The notes beneath the pieces were generated by a model that saw only the letters and a list, made by a program, of their open reading frames with translations, was not told where the DNA came from and did no database searches. The position numbers and the translations under genes were made by a program. Positions 54,076-64,000 of a stretch of DNA of 64,000 nucleotides are shown in pieces (positions within the stretch are counted from its first letter, which is position 1; the number at the start of each line of letters is the position of its first letter). Origin of the DNA: Bacteroidales bacterium (GTDB lineage Bacteria; Bacteroidota; Bacteroidia; Bacteroidales; Tenuifilaceae); contig JAFGDZ010000068.1 of assembly GCA_016931855.1 (NCBI GenBank), positions 186,001 through 250,000 of the forward strand, in the 5' to 3' direction.

Positions 54076-54816
54076 CTAACGCGCGGGTTCTATCATCCAA
54101 AAAAGAAGGGAAAGCAGAATATAAAGTAAAATAACAAACGATAACGAAGCCATACCAAAAACGGCAACCAGCACAACTATTCCGCATAGTAGGATTAGCT
54201 GCTTATATGCCGATTTTACCGATAGCGATTTTAGCTTAAGCGAGAACATGGGCAAGTTGCACACTAGCAATCCAGACATAACCAGCGTAAGCGCAATTAG
54301 CACCACAGGCGATGAGGTTATAGTCTGGAACAAGCCACCCCACGAGCTGTTAAGCCCAAACACCAAACCCACAATAAGCATGGCATTGGCTGGTGTTGGC
54401 AATCCTATAAACGATGAGGTTTGGCGCTCGTCCAAATTAAATATGCCCAATCGTAGCGATGAGAATGCGGCCATAATAAAGGGTACAGCCAGCAGGAAGT
54501 GCCCCGTTGTAAACCCTTCGGAACCAGAAATTCCTAACGCAGCCTTTAACAAGTGAAACAGGATAATAGATGGAGCAACACCAAAGCTCACCACATCCGA
54601 TAGCGAGTCCAGCTCCTTACCCAGCGGCGAGTACGCGCCCAAGAGTCGCGCAGTAAAACCATCGAAAAAATCGAACACCGCAGCAATTACAATTAGCCAA
54701 CCAGCCAAGTATAAATTCCCTTCGAATGCCGACACAATGGCCAAGCATCCCGATACTAGGTTTAGTAGTGTAATAACATTTGGAATGTGCCTAATTACTC
54801 CTTTTGCATTTGTCAT
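54076..54816 (-). CDS. pssA: CDP-diacylglycerol--serine O-phosphatidyltransferase
   Basis: A 246-residue inner-membrane enzyme of the CDP-alcohol phosphatidyltransferase family with about seven helices. The catalytic motif DGx2ARx8Gx3Dx3D is complete: DGFTARLLGAYSPLGKELDSLSD split over residues about 56-78. It makes phosphatidylserine, the substrate of the Psd at 43.6 kb. ATG 54816 is used; the GTG at 54834 would add six residues, and the sequence GAAGAAAGGGGC lies between. Divergent from the PorV-like gene. Confidence 0.93.
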   Translation of the reverse strand: MTNAKGVIRHIPNVITLLNLVSGCLAIVSAFEGNLYLAGWLIVIAAVFDFFDGFTARLLGAYSPLGKELDSLSDVVSFGVAPSIILFHLLKAALGISGSEGFTTGHFLLAVPFIMAAFSSLRLGIFNLDERQTSSFIGLPTPANAMLIVGLVFGLNSSWGGLFQTITSSPVVLIALTLVMSGLLVCNLPMFSLKLKSLSVKSAYKQLILLCGIVVLVAVFGMASLSFVILLYILLSLLFWMIEPAR

Positions 54817-54938
54817 AACAGCCCCTTTCTTCACAATATTTTCAACAAAAATAAGTTAAAATGCTGTGGTTGGTATTAAACTTTTGAATTTGTAAGTTTA
54901 CAACCATAAATAATTGCATTTTTAGGCACTACCGCAGC

Positions 54939-56036
54939 ATGCGCAAACTAGCATCAGTAAAAGTATTTCGCCTTTTTGCACTAGCGTTTCTAGTGCTATG
55001 GGTGGTTGTTACCAAAGGCCAATCTAAGTATAGCAACGATTTTTTGAATATTGGCGCCGGAAGCCGATGGATGGGCATGGGTAACTCTGGCGTAGCCCTT
55101 AGCAACGATGCTAGCGCCAGCTACTGGAACCCCGCCGGGCTACTTAGCCTTGAGCAAAAGTACGATGTTACCCTAATGCACGCCAGCTACTTTGCGGGCA
55201 TGGCTGGCTACAATCACCTTGGATTTGCGTATAAGCCAGACTCCACATCGGCGCTGGGAATTACCGCAATACGTTTTGGTGTTGATGATATCCCCAACAC
55301 CACCGACCTTATGGATAGCGAGGGCAACATTAGCTACGACCGCATAAAGATGTTCTCCGTTGCCGATTACGCCTTCCTGCTAAGCTACGCGCATCAGCTG
55401 CCCATAAAAGGGCTTCAAATTGGCGGTAACGCCAAAATAGTGTACCGTTCCGTTGGCCCATTTGCCTCGGCATGGGGCTTTGGCTTTGATGTTGGCCTTA
55501 GGTACCAGCTTAGCAACTGGCGCTTTGGTGCAAATCTGCGCGATGCCACATCAACAGTTAACATATGGAGCTTTAACAACGATGAGCTGGAGATAACCGT
55601 TGGCGATAGCACCTTTAACACCGCCCCAGCCGAGAACTTTGAGCTAACCATTCCATCGCTATCATTGGGTGTTGGTAGGGAGTTTACCCTATCGGCACGG
55701 ATTAAACTGGCCGCCGAGGTTGGTGCCACAACCTACTTTGATGGCGAGCGCAACAGCCTTATAACATCCAGCTTTGCAAGCATTGACCCACGTGCAGGCG
55801 TTGAGGTGCGGTACATGGAGGTTGTTGCCATTAGAGCCGGCATTGGAAACATACAGAAAACCCAAGGCTTTACCAGCGATGGCTACATACTACAGCCCAA
55901 CATTGGCATTGGGCTCCGCTTTAAGGGCATCTCCCTAGACTACGCGCTAACCAATGCAGGCAGCACAGGGTACTCAAGGTACTCAAACATATTCTCGCTC
56001 TCGTGGAGCTTTGATAAGGTGAGAATTGGGAAATAG
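54939..56036 (+). CDS. PorV/PorQ-family outer-membrane protein
   Basis: A 365-residue protein of the FadL-like PorV/PorQ (UPF0164) family. Residues 1-27 are a signal peptide with cleavage before Gln28. Characteristic stretches are FLNIGAGSRWMGMGNSGVAL and DASASYWNPAGLL, then a 14-strand barrel pattern. PorV shuttles cargo from the T9SS translocon to the attachment complex; PorQ homologues have related jobs. The window's two CHU_C proteins are possible clients. Which paralog this is cannot be decided here; it is not next to porU. Confidence 0.87.
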   Translation: MRKLASVKVFRLFALAFLVLWVVVTKGQSKYSNDFLNIGAGSRWMGMGNSGVALSNDASASYWNPAGLLSLEQKYDVTLMHASYFAGMAGYNHLGFAYKPDSTSALGITAIRFGVDDIPNTTDLMDSEGNISYDRIKMFSVADYAFLLSYAHQLPIKGLQIGGNAKIVYRSVGPFASAWGFGFDVGLRYQLSNWRFGANLRDATSTVNIWSFNNDELEITVGDSTFNTAPAENFELTIPSLSLGVGREFTLSARIKLAAEVGATTYFDGERNSLITSSFASIDPRAGVEVRYMEVVAIRAGIGNIQKTQGFTSDGYILQPNIGIGLRFKGISLDYALTNAGSTGYSRYSNIFSLSWSFDKVRIGK

Positions 56037-56144
56037 GGTAAAATATTATTCAAAACTGATAATACACACACCCAAAATCCTATCAGGCAATCCTACCCTT
56101 TCTTCCCATCTAAAAAACTATATTTGCATAAATAACCGTTTAGG

Positions 56145-56570
56145 ATGCTTAAGATTGCTGTTGATTTTGACGGAACAATAGTTGAGAACCGATACCCTGC
56201 CATTGGCAAACCCATGCTCTTTGCCTTTGAAACGCTAAAGGAGCTGCAAAAAAGGGGCTTTGTGCTAATTCTCTGGACCTTTAGGGCAGGAAAGGAACTT
56301 GACGAGGCAGTTGAGTTCTGCCGCAGCAACGGCATTGAGTTCTACGCTGTGAACAAGAGCTATCCCGAGGAGGTTTTTGATGGCGAGATATCGAGAAAAA
56401 TTGACGCAGATATTTTTATTGATGATAGGAACGTTGGCGGATTCCCTGGCTGGAGCGAGGTTTGGCAAATGCTTTTCCCCGAGGATAGAAACGTGCTAAA
56501 GGAACGCCAAGCGGTTGCCCGACTAAAGAGGCCATCGTTACTAAAAAGGCTACTCACCCGAAAAAAGTAA
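56145..56570 (+). CDS. HAD-like hydrolase (BT0820 type)
   Basis: A 141-residue small HAD-superfamily protein. Motif I is IAVDFDGTIVE; motif II Thr is in LILWTFRAG; the Lys region is in NKSYPEEVF; motif IV acidic pair is in ADIFIDDRNVGG. It lacks a cap domain, like the Bacteroides BT0820 group. The substrate is unknown. TATATTTG (56119-56126) is a -7 match 18 bases before the ATG. The cyclotransferase gene starts four bases downstream. Confidence 0.87.
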   Translation: MLKIAVDFDGTIVENRYPAIGKPMLFAFETLKELQKRGFVLILWTFRAGKELDEAVEFCRSNGIEFYAVNKSYPEEVFDGEISRKIDADIFIDDRNVGGFPGWSEVWQMLFPEDRNVLKERQAVARLKRPSLLKRLLTRKK

Positions 56571-56574
56571 ACCC

Positions 56575-57672
56575 ATGATACTACCCCACAACGCCCCAAG
56601 GGCATTAGTTACAGTATTGGCAAGCGCGCTAATGGTGCTATCGGCATGCAATAGCAACGAGGCACAATCAGTAGCCGCCACAGAGACAAAGGAAAAGCCC
56701 ATTTCGCTAATCAGGATAGACGAGCCCACCAACGGCTCCCTAATAAACCAAGGCGACAGACTGCCACTTACCCTTAAACTTGTTGATGAGGCCGTTCAAC
56801 CCGACTCACTAACCCTTTACATCAACGAGCAGAGCATTGGGCGCATTGAAGGGCTTAACCACACCATTATGACCGAAGGGTATAAAATGGGCACCACCTA
56901 CATTAGGGTTACCGCATGGAAAAAGGGACAGCGACAAACCGCATCAACATCAATAAAGATTAAAACCAACAAGGAACCCGAACGCTACACCTACCGCATA
57001 AAAAAGACCTACCCACACGATATTAATGCCTACACCCAAGGGCTATTCTACAAAAACGGCATAATGTACGAGGGTACTGGGCAAAACGGGAAATCGAGCA
57101 TACGCGAGGTTGAACTATCGACAGGAGAGCCTACTCGCACAGCAAACCTTGATGCACAGCATTTTGGAGAAGGCATTGCCATGCAAAATGGCAAAATATA
57201 CCAGCTTACATGGACATCGGGAAAATGCTTTGTTTACGATGCGCAAACGCTAAAGCAAACAGGGACATTCACCTACCGCTCCGAGGGTTGGGGTCTAACC
57301 AGCGATGGCAAGCAGCTAATTATGAGCGATGGTTCCAACACCCTGTACTTTATGAATCCTGAAAATTTTGCTGAAGCCAGCCGCATTGAGGTGTACGACC
57401 ATAAGGGCAAGGTAACTCAACTTAACGAGCTAGAGTACATAGACAACCTAATTTATGCCAACGTTTACCAAACAGAACGAGTGGTAGCCATCGATCCTAA
57501 AACAGGACGAGTGGTAAAGGAGGTTGATTTTAGCAATCTGCTAAAACCCGAAGATATGCACAGAAACATTGATGTGCTTAATGGCATTGCTTGGGACTCC
57601 ACCACTGGTAGAATTTGGGTAACGGGCAAAAACTGGCCTAAGCTATTTGAGGTGGAACTTGTAAAGAGGTAA
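56575..57672 (+). CDS. Glutaminyl-peptide cyclotransferase lipoprotein
   Basis: A 365-residue protein. Residues about 1-25 are a signal peptide with lipobox LSAC, so it is anchored in the cell envelope. Residues about 135-365 are a five-bladed beta-propeller of the plant/bacterial-type glutaminyl cyclase family (YTQGLFYKNGIMYEGTGQNG, WGLTSDGKQLIMSDGSNTLY, LNELEYIDNLIYANV). Residues about 40-125 form a beta domain of unknown type. The enzyme converts N-terminal Gln to pyroglutamate. The ten Gln-starting exported proteins seen in this window would be its natural substrates. It forms an operon with the HAD gene. Confidence 0.93.
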   Translation: MILPHNAPRALVTVLASALMVLSACNSNEAQSVAATETKEKPISLIRIDEPTNGSLINQGDRLPLTLKLVDEAVQPDSLTLYINEQSIGRIEGLNHTIMTEGYKMGTTYIRVTAWKKGQRQTASTSIKIKTNKEPERYTYRIKKTYPHDINAYTQGLFYKNGIMYEGTGQNGKSSIREVELSTGEPTRTANLDAQHFGEGIAMQNGKIYQLTWTSGKCFVYDAQTLKQTGTFTYRSEGWGLTSDGKQLIMSDGSNTLYFMNPENFAEASRIEVYDHKGKVTQLNELEYIDNLIYANVYQTERVVAIDPKTGRVVKEVDFSNLLKPEDMHRNIDVLNGIAWDSTTGRIWVTGKNWPKLFEVELVKR

Positions 57673-57763
57673 ACCTCCCATAGATGAATAGAACTTGCCT
57701 GCTTAGAAAAAGGTAAGGCAGTACTATTCTGTAAAACGTCAATACAGCAACCAACAAAACAAC

Positions 57764-57801
57764 AATTGGCAATGGGTACTCCATCGCCAATTATCATTTT
57801 T
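57764..57801. terminator. Terminator between the cyclotransferase gene and katG
   Basis: AATTGGCAATGG / CCATCGCCAATT with one mismatch and a 5-base loop, followed by ATCATTTTT on the + strand. Its role for convergent katG is less clear. Confidence 0.75.
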
Positions 57802-57866
57802 AAGAACCTGTTTGGCGCTACACAACGGCTAGTGTTAGCATCAGCCAAACGTAGAACTAAAACAGC

Positions 57867-60065
<2,199 letters not shown>

Positions 60066-60331
60066 TTAATAGTCAAGAGCAGCAAGGCTATTTTTGCAAT
60101 ACCAGTAAATGCAAGTAGAGTAGCACAAAGGCAGATGGGAATAAAGCACAAACAAGTTAGAGACTTTCTACGAGAATCTCTGTAAAAACCATCAACAAAA
60201 AACAGTAAAATAGTTGATAGATAATGTAATACCCCATACAAAAAAAAACGATATAGATACGCACTCAGCCGTTAGTTCACTATAGCAAATGGCAAGGGAT
60301 TACCCCCCTGGCACTCCAGCTAAACAGCAGA

Positions 60332-62674
60332 CTATACTACAGGTAATGTAAACTTAAAGGAGGTTCCTTTACCCAGCACGCTCTCAATTGTAAACTCGCC
60401 CTTATTCTGCTCTACAAAGCTCTTACAAAGTTTAAGTCCCAAACCAGTCCCCTTCTCTTTGTTAGTGCCATAAGTAGAATGAAACTGATTGTGGGACAGA
60501 ATAACATCGATATTTTCCTGTGATATACCAATTCCAGTATCGGTAATAGCAACCACTAAATGGTTTGCCTTATGTCCTACCTCAACCCGAATAAACCCGC
60601 CCGATGCGGTAAACTTAATGGCATTGGATAAAAGATTCCTAACAACAAGTTTCACCATATCCTCGTCGGCAAAGGCACTAAAGGATTGGGAAATATCTGA
60701 TACTATTGATATGCCCTTTTGCTTTGCAGCATACTTAACGTTCAGAATAGCCTCATCGATAATATGGGCTAGCTCAATTACTTTGGGAGAATAAGTAATT
60801 TGGTGCTGGTTGTACCTAGCCCAGTTTAACAGGTTCTCCAGAAGCTGAAACGTACTTTGTGTAAGCTCCCGCTGTGAATGAAGGAAACTAAAAAGGGTAT
60901 CCTCATTCAACCCATCGGTATCGGATATCAACTCAGCAATCTGCATCATTGATCCTATTGGTCCTCTGAGGTCGTGGGCAATAATAGAAAAGAGCTTATC
61001 CTTGGTTGCGTTTAGGTCTCGCAGCTCCTCCTCCACCTTTTTCTGGTTATCAATATCAATATGGGTACCTATTGCCCTTAAGGGTTTCCCGTTAGAGTCA
61101 TACTCAATAACTTTACCCTTATCAATAACCCATTTCCACTTTCCCTCTTTTGTAAGCAACCGATGAACGTTCTCGTAATACGGGCGTTTCCCCTCTAGGT
61201 GGCTATTCAAGTCATCCAAAACCTTAGGCATATCATCGGGGTGCACCAGCGTTTCCCACGATTTAACGTTAGGCTCAATTTCGTTACAACCATAGCCAAG
61301 CATGCTACACCACATATCGTTAAAAAACACATCCCCCGTTTGTATGTTCCAATCCCATAATCCTGCCTGCGTATTCTCTATTGCCAACTTCTGCCGTATC
61401 TCGCTTTCGGCAAGCTGTGCTTGGAACTGCCTTCGCTCAAAAAAGTTTGAGATAATACCCGCAATTGTACGCAGAAGCTCTACCTCCTCCTCATCCCACA
61501 ACTTGTTGTTTTTACACTCATCGAAACCAATAAAACCAAAAAACTTACTAGTTACTATAATCGGAAAAACCAATATCGACTTTATTTCCTGTGGTTCAAG
61601 AATGTTGACAATATCTTGAGGTAGCTCGTGAATGTTCATTGAGAAGATTCGGCCTTGGTTGGCTAGTATCCTTTTCCACGAGGGGATTAGCTCATAAGGA
61701 ACATTCTGCAAATCGGTTATTTGCGGGCTCACACCAACATTACACCACTCATATGTGTTGGATGTTTCTGTTTCCTGCTCATTATCTTGGAAGATATAAA
61801 CGCGACTCACATCGGTATGCTCCCCAACAAAGGCGAGGGTTTTATTCAGATTTGCGTCGAAATCGTCTAACGACAGTAGGTTTTGAGAGATATCGGCAAG
61901 CAGCCGCTGATGTCTAAGTCCCTTCTCAAGTTTCCGCTCAACATCCTTTAGATGCGATATATCTATTGCCGACGAAAGTACGTAGCTATGAGTTTGTATT
62001 TTGATAAGAGATAGCGAAAAGAGGCAATGAATGAGCCTATTATCCTTGGTGCGAATAACGATGTACTCATTATCAACAAACTTATTGTCCTTTACTTTTT
62101 CGGCAAGTTCGGCTCGTTTCTCGTAATCGTAAAAAATGTTTAGCGCCTTTGAATTTCTACCAATAAGTTCAGCCCTTTTGTAACCAAGGGTAGCCAGGAA
62201 TTTTTTATTAACGTTTATGAGAGTCCCTGTTTCCAAATCGGATATAGACATTAACGCCTGATTATTCTCAAAAACCCGATAAAACTTCTCCTCAGAAATG
62301 GCCATATCCGATAGGTTCCTGCTAATGCCTATTAGCGCATCAACGTTGTTCCATTTCCCCTTGTATATTTTTGTTTCAACAGGAACGTGCTCACCATTTT
62401 TCTTAAGTAGGGGAAGCGGACAAACCTCATTTTGTCCCTCTATCATTCGTCGCACTATTTGCTGGGCTTTATCCCTATACTCAATGGGGTGAATAGCAAA
62501 CATGCTACTGCCGCACACCTCCTCTTTGCTATACCCAAGATGATCAACTACAGCATTATTAACCTCAACAACAACTCCGTTATAATCGAGAATAAACAAG
62601 AAATCGTGAATGATATTAAAAAGGTTCCTAAAGTTTTCGTTGTCGGCATTCATTTTAAATCTGTTTAAGTACAT
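60332..62674 (-). CDS. Multi-PAS/GAF sensor histidine kinase
   Basis: A 780-residue cytosolic kinase with no membrane segment. In order: PAS at about 10-125 (FILDYNGVVVEVNNAVVDHLGY), PAS at about 130-245, GAF at about 270-420 (VSRVYIFQD ... ILVFPIIVTSKFFGFIGFDE), PAS/PAC at about 430-550 (WDWNIQTGDVFFNDMW), HisKA with phospho-acceptor His in FSIIAHDLRGPIGSM near 570, and a HATPase with N box VVRNLLSNAIKFT, G1 ITDTGIGIS and G2 GTGLGLKLCKSF. No response regulator is adjacent, so it is an orphan. The in-frame ATG at 62653 is an equal start candidate. Confidence 0.95.
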   Translation of the reverse strand: MYLNRFKMNADNENFRNLFNIIHDFLFILDYNGVVVEVNNAVVDHLGYSKEEVCGSSMFAIHPIEYRDKAQQIVRRMIEGQNEVCPLPLLKKNGEHVPVETKIYKGKWNNVDALIGISRNLSDMAISEEKFYRVFENNQALMSISDLETGTLINVNKKFLATLGYKRAELIGRNSKALNIFYDYEKRAELAEKVKDNKFVDNEYIVIRTKDNRLIHCLFSLSLIKIQTHSYVLSSAIDISHLKDVERKLEKGLRHQRLLADISQNLLSLDDFDANLNKTLAFVGEHTDVSRVYIFQDNEQETETSNTYEWCNVGVSPQITDLQNVPYELIPSWKRILANQGRIFSMNIHELPQDIVNILEPQEIKSILVFPIIVTSKFFGFIGFDECKNNKLWDEEEVELLRTIAGIISNFFERRQFQAQLAESEIRQKLAIENTQAGLWDWNIQTGDVFFNDMWCSMLGYGCNEIEPNVKSWETLVHPDDMPKVLDDLNSHLEGKRPYYENVHRLLTKEGKWKWVIDKGKVIEYDSNGKPLRAIGTHIDIDNQKKVEEELRDLNATKDKLFSIIAHDLRGPIGSMMQIAELISDTDGLNEDTLFSFLHSQRELTQSTFQLLENLLNWARYNQHQITYSPKVIELAHIIDEAILNVKYAAKQKGISIVSDISQSFSAFADEDMVKLVVRNLLSNAIKFTASGGFIRVEVGHKANHLVVAITDTGIGISQENIDVILSHNQFHSTYGTNKEKGTGLGLKLCKSFVEQNKGEFTIESVLGKGTSFKFTLPVV

Positions 62675-62737
62675 ATTAACTTGTAGGGATAGAACCTAAC
62701 CAGCGCTTACTTCCTATATATTATGGGCAAACAGCAT

Positions 62738-63096
62738 TTAGCTATTATTGTTTATGAAGTACATTTGTACTCCATGCTTAATGAGCTTTTTAATGGTTCG
62801 TGCCTTTTTCTTTTGCGACCTGCTTCCAAGAGCATTAGGGACAATATACATGTTATACCCTTTCCTTAATCCGCCCAAGGCTGTGCTATAAATGCACTCC
62901 TCGGCAATAAGCCCAACCACCACAATATCCTTAACATTCCGTTGCGCAAAGAATTGGTTTAGTGCATCAACGGAAAAGGCATCGGCTTTTACCTTTGTAA
63001 AACGATGGCTACTTACAACCAGCAGGTTGAATAGCCTACGCTAAAGTTTGCACCCCAAAGCATTACCAACAAACAAAGAGTTAGCTGCCATTTCAT
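62738..63096 (-). pseudogene. Decayed exported isochorismatase-like cysteine hydrolase
   Basis: ATG 63096 starts a signal-peptide-like sequence (MKWQLTLCLLVMLWGANFS) that hits a stop after 27 codons. In another frame on the same strand, bases about 63037-62738 encode the C-terminal part of a cysteine hydrolase: VVSSHRFTKVKADAF, then VVVGLIAEECIYSTALGG with the nucleophile Cys, and a conserved tail ending MYFINNNS. The N-terminal catalytic Asp segment between the two is missing. The simplest reading is an internal deletion with frameshift in a gene of about 200 codons. Confidence 0.7.
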
Positions 63097-63201
63097 TGCA
63101 GTAACTATTTAGTAATTCTTTACAAATTACATTTTCCGTGAAAGAACTGCAATTATAAGGTAGCCCTTTTGCAGCACAAAACTAGTTTACACAGGGAAGT
63201 G

Positions 63202-63786
63202 CTACTTTTTGTAGCTAAAGTGACCAATTATTTTATAGCTAAACAGCACATCCTCGGCAACTTGCCCTGCGCCAATGTTATGAATAATGAGGTAACGCTC
63301 CCCACCAGGCACTTTTTTGTTGGAAACCAGTCCAATGTGAACCAATCCACCACCCAAATCCCAGCACACAATATCACCAGGGCGGTAATCGGCAGGGCTA
63401 CTGGATAGGCTAAGCGTTTGACCGTGACGTTTAAAAAAGATCATAAGATTTGGCACCCGCCTATGGTCGATGTTCTTGTCGGGTTTTGATAAGCCCCAGT
63501 TGCGAGGATAAAGGCTAAAGTTTGCCTGCATATCGGTGTGCACCTCCTTTTGTAGATCGATGCCCAGCTTACGGTATGCCCTAATAACCACATCGGTACA
63601 AACGCCTTTATGGGAGGGGACATCGCCATTGGGATAGGCAATGCGAAAGTACGACGGGTCGTAGGTTACCCGCTGGCGGGTTAGCGTCATGGCCGAATCG
63701 GCAAGCTGCGTAAAGTAATCAACCTGCCCAAAGCATACGCTAAAAGCAAGATTGAATAGTATAGAAAGAAACACCCTTATTCTCAC
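63202..63786 (-). CDS. DUF1287 exported protein
   Basis: A 194-residue protein from GTG 63786. Starting there gives a compact signal peptide (RIRVFLSILFNLAFSVCFG, cleavage before Gln21); GTGs at 63813 and 63822 add 9-12 residues ahead of it, and no ATG exists. The mature domain matches DUF1287 (E. coli YijF): GVCTDVVIRAYRKLGIDLQ, NIDHRRVPNLMIFFKRHG, YRPGDIVCWDLGGGLVHIGLVS. The Cys/His arrangement is like NlpC/P60 cysteine peptidases, so a cell-wall or peptide hydrolase is possible but unproven. The 178 bases beyond it to the window end hold no supported gene. Confidence 0.83.
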   Translation of the reverse strand: MRIRVFLSILFNLAFSVCFGQVDYFTQLADSAMTLTRQRVTYDPSYFRIAYPNGDVPSHKGVCTDVVIRAYRKLGIDLQKEVHTDMQANFSLYPRNWGLSKPDKNIDHRRVPNLMIFFKRHGQTLSLSSSPADYRPGDIVCWDLGGGLVHIGLVSNKKVPGGERYLIIHNIGAGQVAEDVLFSYKIIGHFSYKK

Positions 63787-64000
63787 ACCATATATTTTAA
63801 GATGCCCACACACATGAGACACAATAGAGCTATAGCAATGCCTCTATCTGCAACTCTGCCTCGGAGGGTTTGTTTTCTGTAGTATGTGTCACCATCCCCT
63901 CTGAGTTAATAAGTATAAAGATGAGATTTTCGTTTCTGATTATGATGATTGGCTATAGAAACTAAATTTAATCCTAGCCACAGAAGAATATGCGCTACTC

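Noticed and set aside
60332-62674. Pairing of the multi-PAS kinase with the NtrC-like regulator at 25.4 kb
   Set aside because: The genes are 34 kb apart with no shared signal; partnership cannot be inferred.
63830-63946. Short minus-strand open frame ending 8 bases before the DUF1287 start candidates, with IFILINSEGMVTHTTENKPS
   Set aside because: Begins at a stop codon and has no usable start except an internal ATG giving 21 residues; could be a remnant but not supportable.

Overview
The window reads as chromosomal sequence from a free-living member of the Bacteroidota, most likely Bacteroidales or a close relative. The evidence is a TonB-dependent receptor with a CarboxypepD_reg-like domain followed by a DUF4249 lipoprotein, two type B T9SS C-terminal sorting domains and a PorV/PorQ-family barrel, DUF4290-murA, an rsfS-ftsH-DUF2007-cdsA-psd cluster, DUF4492-cydAB, promoters of the TTTG-N19/20-TAnnTTTG type and weak Shine-Dalgarno signals. 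The species cannot be named from this sequence. There are no rRNA genes, IS elements, phage genes or CRISPR arrays; the only RNA gene found is tRNA-His.

Layout. 1-5.4 kb: the 3' part of an EF-G paralog, then a very large protein that is probably a pyrophosphate-type PEP carboxykinase. 5.4-13.7 kb: envelope genes, namely a DUF5686 outer-membrane protein, a TonB receptor with its DUF4249 lipoprotein, a T9SS type B cargo protein, and a HEM4 (uroporphyrinogen-III synthase-like) domain carrying a signal peptide. 13.7-17.1 kb: uvrD flanked by heptamer arrays and an 85-bp degenerate tandem repeat. 17.1-21 kb: DUF4290, murA (catalytic Cys replaced by Asp), grpE and dnaJ. 21-27.5 kb: an ABC-2 exporter, an HD phosphohydrolase, a Ppx/GppA phosphatase, an NtrC-like regulator without a DNA-binding domain, a periplasmic cysteine hydrolase and a small orphan ORF.

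27.7-35.3 kb: tRNA-His, a polysaccharide flippase, an AlkD-like protein, a Bax-inhibitor-1 homologue, ribosomal protein L31 type B, a GlmU-like nucleotidyltransferase and lon. 35.3-44.9 kb: coaD, a thioredoxin-fold protein, a NUDIX protein divergent from pyrE, an SRPBCC protein, birA divergent from rsfS, then ftsH, DUF2007, cdsA and psd. 45-53 kb: transporters, a second T9SS cargo protein, DUF4492-cydA-cydB plus an overlooked 40-residue CydX-like ORF, a DAHP synthase/chorismate mutase fusion and purS. 53-64 kb: a small outer-membrane barrel, pssA, a PorV/PorQ-like protein, a HAD protein, glutaminyl-peptide cyclotransferase, katG, a multi-PAS histidine kinase, a decayed cysteine-hydrolase gene and a DUF1287 protein.

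How the genes work together. CdsA, PssA and Psd together cover CDP-diacylglycerol to phosphatidylethanolamine. Lon, FtsH, GrpE and DnaJ give protein quality control. CydAB and KatG fit a microaerobic or oxygen-tolerant anaerobe. All ten non-lipoprotein signal peptides that could be read place Gln directly after the predicted signal peptidase site, and the window also encodes the glutaminyl cyclase that would cap those termini. The observations most worth following up are the exported HEM4 protein coupled to a T9SS cargo gene, the candidate PPi-PEPCK, the CydX-like ORF and the heptamer repeats around uvrD.
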